Assembly: GCA_021234535.1 (NCBI GenBank)
Contig: CM037845.1
Coordinates: 13,784,643-13,848,642, forward strand
DNA from: Stichopus chloronotus
Lineage: Eukaryota; Echinodermata; Holothuroidea; Aspidochirotida; Stichopodidae
Direction of reading: 5' to 3'
DNA length: 64,000 nucleotides
The translations under genes were made by a program, and so were the position numbers. Of the stretch, positions 59,080 through 64,000 are shown piece by piece (the first letter of the stretch is position 1; the number at the start of each line of letters is the position of its first letter). Below the pieces are notes generated by a model. It had not been told where the DNA came from. It was given only the letters and a program-made list of their open reading frames with translations, and did no database searches.

Positions 59080-62000
59080 CAATCTATACGCCAACAATAA
59101 TCTTGAGAGTAAAACAAAGTGACTGGTACCTTGTAGTGATTCTCTATAGCCATTAAGACAACATAAAATTCAAAAGAAAAGTTAAAAACTGCTACTGGTT
59201 TCAAGAAGGCCTACGACTTTACGAGAGCCCTCCAATTTAGTCAATTAAGGACTTCTTCCTAAATATTGTTTTATTTAACAAGCCGCCAACCCAAAGCAAT
59301 GTTCTGTATTTTCATGACATTTTGTTTGAGTCACTTGAATTCGTAAAACAAAATGAACGGAAACGTTGCTAAAAATGGTTCGGTTCGGTTAATCTAGCCC
59401 ACAGGCTAGGCTAATAATGTTATATGATAATATTGTGTGAATGTAATACAAAGCATTATTGACCAGCTAGTGCACTGAATGTAGCTATTTTTCAGTGTGC
59501 TTCCATACTCTGGATAAAAATTCTAACATGTGTCACGTGAGAAATTTAAGCAATTTCAGAATTGCAAAATTCACATGAGGTTACAAACATACGGTGTTAC
59601 TGTACTTTGTTGACCTCCAAACCTGTTCCCAACCATTGTAACCACACAAATTCAACCCCCCCCCCACACACACAAACACAAGCTCGAGCGATACAAATCG
59701 GAATAACCATGGAAAACTTAAACAGGTGAGGCAAGAACTAATCATAATAACATCGAGCAGTTTAATAGCTATTCAATAGGAATTGCACAAAATGCAATGC
59801 AAAGTTTACATATAGCCAACACATTAATGACCATAAACTGCATATGGACCTTCCTTGAGTCATTGTGCAGCACACTTTCCTAGGTAGAAAGGTTGAGGTG
59901 GCTTTAGTTTATCATGTAACAATAACATACATGTATTTTTTATTTGCATACTGACAAATGTAATAACTGCTGTAATAAGAGTTGATACTCCTTTCTATAT
60001 GGGGCTAGGGATTTGCATCAGAAAACCTTTTAACCCAGTTGGTTGAGACTTTGTTCATAAGATCACAGACCTTTTATTGAATTACCATTAGCAGTACATG
60101 AAGATAGGAACAAAAAAACATGTGTCAATATTGTGAAGGTAGGCTTAGTTCTACAGGAATAAATCATACATCATAGTTCATACGCTTCATCTCCACCATG
60201 GTTTCATACAAGTTTCTAAGCACGGGCAATGTCTATAGTCGTGTAAGCCTATCATAGAGGAAAGGCTTGAATTGTTTCAAAATGAAATGTATAAATGCTA
60301 AAATCAATGTTGGATGTAACCATGAAGTATATTAAGCTAGCGGTGTTCAACGCATCGCCCCTCGTCTGACGAAAACGTCACACCTACTTATTCCACCAAT
60401 GCAGGTTTATCCGTAGGCTACGTACGGTATATGGCACGTTGAGCAAGGCGCGCAAATATTACTAGTAAATGAGGCCATGTTTACACACAGTCTACGTGGA
60501 AGAATTGTTACAAACACACCACCTCAGAAAAAAAAAAAAACAGCAAACAGTCACAGAGTGCAGCTAAATTCAATGTCTTCACACGAAGCATAACACAATT
60601 AATATGACTTACACACACAAACAAAACAATATGAATTTTTTTTCGTGAAAGCACTTACCCCCTTGGACATATTATCTGCCTGCATATATTATACATATAT
60701 GTATGTATGCACTTGCAGTCGTGTCTTACTTCGTGCGTTGCCGTTGAAACAGAATCTGCACATACAAACAACCGGCACAGTTGGGTTTGATATCCTACAG
60801 AGCACTGCATGTGAAACCATTTAGAAAACCACTCTGGGCAAAGAAAATATGCTCGATAACGTTAAAACTTGACCTAAAATGCAAATAAATAAAAATGCCG
60901 TAGACAGACATTGCTTTGTCGAGTCGTGGTTGCTCCCCTGGGCTCATGAATGGATTTCCTGCAGTCTGACAGGGCGGGTAGATAATACAGACATTGTTAT
61001 CTGGAACAAGATATTTTCATCACACTAAGTGCCGCGTGCGTGTTTGTGTGCAATAGGTACGGAAGCTTCAAATGATCGATATTTTGGGATTCGTTAGAAT
61101 GTCCAGACATATACACACAAAAATAAATTTGTAAGTAGCCATGGCTGCTCAATTAAAGATACCGTGACACAATCTTCATTTTCTTAATAAAAAGAGGCTT
61201 TTCCTCCTTCTTTTTCTCTCTTTTCCCTGTCTATCGTCGAATGCCAGGTGCGTTGTTGTGGCATTGTCCGTCGTGAATTGACAGTATCAATGCTATTTAG
61301 TTCAGTTGTATATTTCATTGTTCTAATTTTAATTGACTTCGAATATGACTTCATTGTAGCAAACCACGTGCAACTTCGGTGTGTGACGTCATCAGCAGTG
61401 TAGATGCATGCATCTCACAATTATTGTGGTAGTAGAACATGGTGCAAGGCAGATCATTGATGGAGGTATATATACAATGGCCTAATATATTATCATATAG
61501 CAACATGGTCGTCGGTAAACCTAAATACCATCAGGGAGTTGCCAGCTCCCTGATACCATCATGAGCCTTCTGTTTTTTAACTGATCAACGGAACTTACAA
61601 TATAGTAATTATTGGGGTCGGGAGCAGACGATTATCTGTACATGGTAGGAGAACTTACTTGGAGAACGGTTAACCATGCACAAGACAGGCTGACCAACTG
61701 GCAATATACATACCTCATAAACTAGCGTTTCAAGTTATTCAAGAAGAGGGGCTACGAAATTGGAAAAATAATTTTCCAGTACTTTAAATTTGCCAGGATG
61801 TGCTGTAATATAACTACTTTCTTTGTTGTGCCAATCTATATCCCTTTAAATGCTAGTTGTACCCATGCTGAGCACGCATCCAGGTTTTCGAGAGATTCAC
61901 CTCGAAGTCCCGATTGCATGGGTCAAGGTCAACAAAACATTGGCCTCATTCACGTTAACGTCTATTTAATACATTTTGTGTTTGATTTTTGACTGAATCA

Positions 62001-62970
62001 TGTGTATGGGATATAGAATGTTTATGCAGGTAATGCATACAAAATATCACAAAATATGTCAACCCTCAAACAGGTTAATTACGGATGGAAGAAGCAAGCA
62101 CTTCGCACATGTAGGGCCTCTGGCAGTATAACGTATAGGCACACGGGTTGTTACCGAATGGCTCGTATACGGTTCTTATACCATGGAGATTCTCTGTCAT
62201 AGCTCCACTCCGACCGATGTTAAACTTGTGCCAAGTTCCATCATGTCAGCGATCAATCATTGGTCATAAAAAGGTAATTGGCAGCCAAAATATCTTCATG
62301 TGAAATAATTTTATTTTCAGGATCACGGCTTTAATACGCACATTTCCTTTTAGGATATAGAGCTCAGGCGACTTTATACAAAATGTCAGATTAAAGAAAC
62401 AATGGACTGAGGTATTCATTTGATGTGCAATTTATATTTTGGGCTGGCTCTAATAGAAACAATACCTGACGTAAGTTAATTGAATTAAAATCAAACAATG
62501 CTCTACAGGCATTTTCTATTTGTTACTACTTTTGATCCCGTCCTTCCGTTTTTGTGATAAATTTCAAAGTTGAACTGTAAAAGCAAGAAAACATCAAGAA
62601 TAAAATTTAGGCCCATGAAACAACCATAAGCAATTCAACATGGCCTTAAATTATGTATGTGCTAGTGATTACCTGATTTTACTACAGAGTTTGGTATTTT
62701 CCTTAGTAACCACAGACTGTGCCTATGTATAAAATCTCAAAGCTGTCTCTACGAAAACACACTAAGCTATAGTCAGTCAAGGTCATCAGCTGTTACTTTT
62801 TGTGATAAACGTCGAAAAATTAAAGTGATTCCATGCCCTACACTCCTAAGCATAATGCGGTTATGTACCCCAAATTAGGAAAATTGTCAAATAACTTGCG
62901 GCGACACTCCAAATAGGTAATTTTACACTTTTGTAAAGTTGCAATTTTACCCATCCGAGGCGTCTATTTC
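59080..62970. other. Non-coding, nothing recognised
   Basis: AT-rich with a C10 tract followed by CACACA, and poly(A) near 60528. No exon or element with supported ends. Confidence 0.55.
61530..61554. repeat. Small perfect hairpin
   Basis: ATCAGGGAG and CTCCCTGAT flank a 7-base loop TTGCCAG. Isolated; no gene end nearby to make it a terminator-like element. Confidence 0.6.
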
Positions 62971-62975
62971 CACAG

Positions 62976-63130
62976 GTTTCATGATGCTAGGAAACTTCCC
63001 GATTATGTACTTTTACATTGATTTTTGTGTATGCCCCGGTATCTACCGAAGAGGAATGTCTAATGTGTCTCTGTGTGGGATTTACCTTTACCCTGTCGAC
63101 GTTGTAAATGAGATCACGGCCGTTGTTACC
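62976..63130 (+). CDS. Candidate internal exon between CCACAG and GTAAGT
   Basis: A 155-base segment is open in one frame, preceded by TCTATTTCCACAG and followed by a consensus GTAAGT donor at 63131. The peptide is rather hydrophobic and cysteine-containing (GFMMLGNFPIMYFYIDFCV, then SNVSLCGIYLYPVDVV). No neighbouring exons in this window and no recognisable domain. Supported only by splice consensus and the open frame. Confidence 0.17.
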
Positions 63131-64000
63131 GTAAGTCCTTGGTCCTTAATTTGTAGGCCTATATCCTAGGCTAGTATGGATATACGTTAAAATACCGCAT
63201 TGCGAATGCCGTGCAGTCAGAGGTGATGCATGAGCACACACCCGTTGCCAGTACTAAGGCTACCAACTAGGTTAAAGAATTTCATTAGGCATCCGGAGTC
63301 ACGTCCCAGATTGCAAGTAACCCAAAAGATTCTAAGATAAGCCATCTTGGGTGTACCTGGTTGTTAAGAAGAGCCACATCAGCATGAATAGAACAATTAT
63401 CACAGTATAAAATGTGTAAGCGCAACCCCTTGAAGTACCAATCGATATAAACAACAACAGCGTTTACACAAAACCTGTTTATATCTGTCAGGTGCATAAC
63501 AATATACTCCATTGAAAAAAATCCTTGGTCTTTAATTCACTTGTAATTATGCATTTATTACATTTGGTCCTATAAATCAAAGTGAAATTTATGTAATATC
63601 TATGAATATTCTTGATGGCGTATTTTATGTGAAACGGAAATTTGGCAGGAGGATAATATTACTCCTCCGGATGAACGTCATATGAATGTGTAAACTATAC
63701 AGTTTGAGTGTGATGTTACATACGCTGATTGCACCCAGCATCATGACAACCCAGGATTTATGGACATATTGCTATCAGGCTATCAGTATCACGCAATAGG
63801 CGCATATGTTAGACTTGTCGCGGTGTAGGTGCCTTCCGATAGGTGTGAATGGCAACAGTGTACAAATACTCCAGTTATTATTTTTTGTTAGAGTGTTTGC
63901 AAAAAGAACAAGAGCCCAAGGGCACTCTGGTTCCTTGCACAGATGGAGAGCATATAATGTTAATTATGAAGTAAAAGGGAGCATATTGCATTATTTTGTA

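Noticed and set aside
1..64000. CRISPR arrays, operons, ribosome binding sites, riboswitches
   Set aside because: The tandem repeats lack regular unique spacers and the sequence is eukaryotic in character.

Overview
This window looks like intergenic or gene-poor DNA from a eukaryote, most likely a marine deuterostome and probably an echinoderm (a sea cucumber or sea urchin relative). The reasons are: AT-rich sequence, almost no long open frames, many degenerate minisatellites, long poly(G)/poly(C) tracts, small non-autonomous DNA transposons, and strong over-use of the palindrome TAGGCCTA, which I associate with echinoderm genomes from general knowledge. No species can be named from sequence alone. 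Nothing bacterial or viral was recognised: no operons, rRNA, tRNA, CRISPR array or retroviral gene.

The one clear gene lies on the minus strand at 50420-52018. It is an uninterrupted coding exon for a 532-residue type I membrane protein with a signal peptide, three immunoglobulin-like domains, one transmembrane helix and a 165-residue cytoplasmic tail. The tail has an ITIM-like tyrosine motif, a Y-x-N motif, a proline-rich stretch and a hydrophobic C-terminus. The open frame extends 30 bases further upstream to a GTG, but the first in-frame ATG is at 52018. A strong minus-strand splice acceptor at 52708-52709 suggests a 5' UTR intron. A few short candidate exons elsewhere (4564-4850, 26715-26884, 28355-29230, 43023-43225, 55019-55210, 62976-63130) have splice signals and open frames, but none is recognisable by family and all are low confidence.

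Most of the readable structure is repetitive. There are four hAT-like or hAT-end elements with terminal inverted repeats (5239-5491, 34333-34585, 49777-49991, 58061-59070), two with perfect 8-bp target-site duplications. A second MITE family has two near-complete copies (39401-39757, 49140-49497) and one internally deleted relic (4386-4540). A 154-bp foldback has perfect 19-bp ends (38844-38997), and there is a near-perfect 35-bp-arm palindrome (28098-28169). Tandem arrays lie at 3598-3865, 4032-4092, 7983-8392, 13130-14010, 16369-16452, 16985-17715, 33690-33850, 35158-35249, 35320-36090, 44540-45060, 53007-53176 and 57947-58060. Microsatellites include (AT)41 at 14091-14172.

Region by region: 1-13 kb is non-coding with scattered arrays and one hAT MITE; 13-18 kb holds the densest minisatellites; 18-34 kb is mostly featureless with a few candidate exons and a hairpin; 34-40 kb is a cluster of foldbacks and tandem duplications; 40-50 kb is sparse; 50-52.7 kb is the immunoglobulin receptor gene; 53-64 kb is non-coding with one 1-kb hAT-like insertion. 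I found no convincing new multi-gene system.
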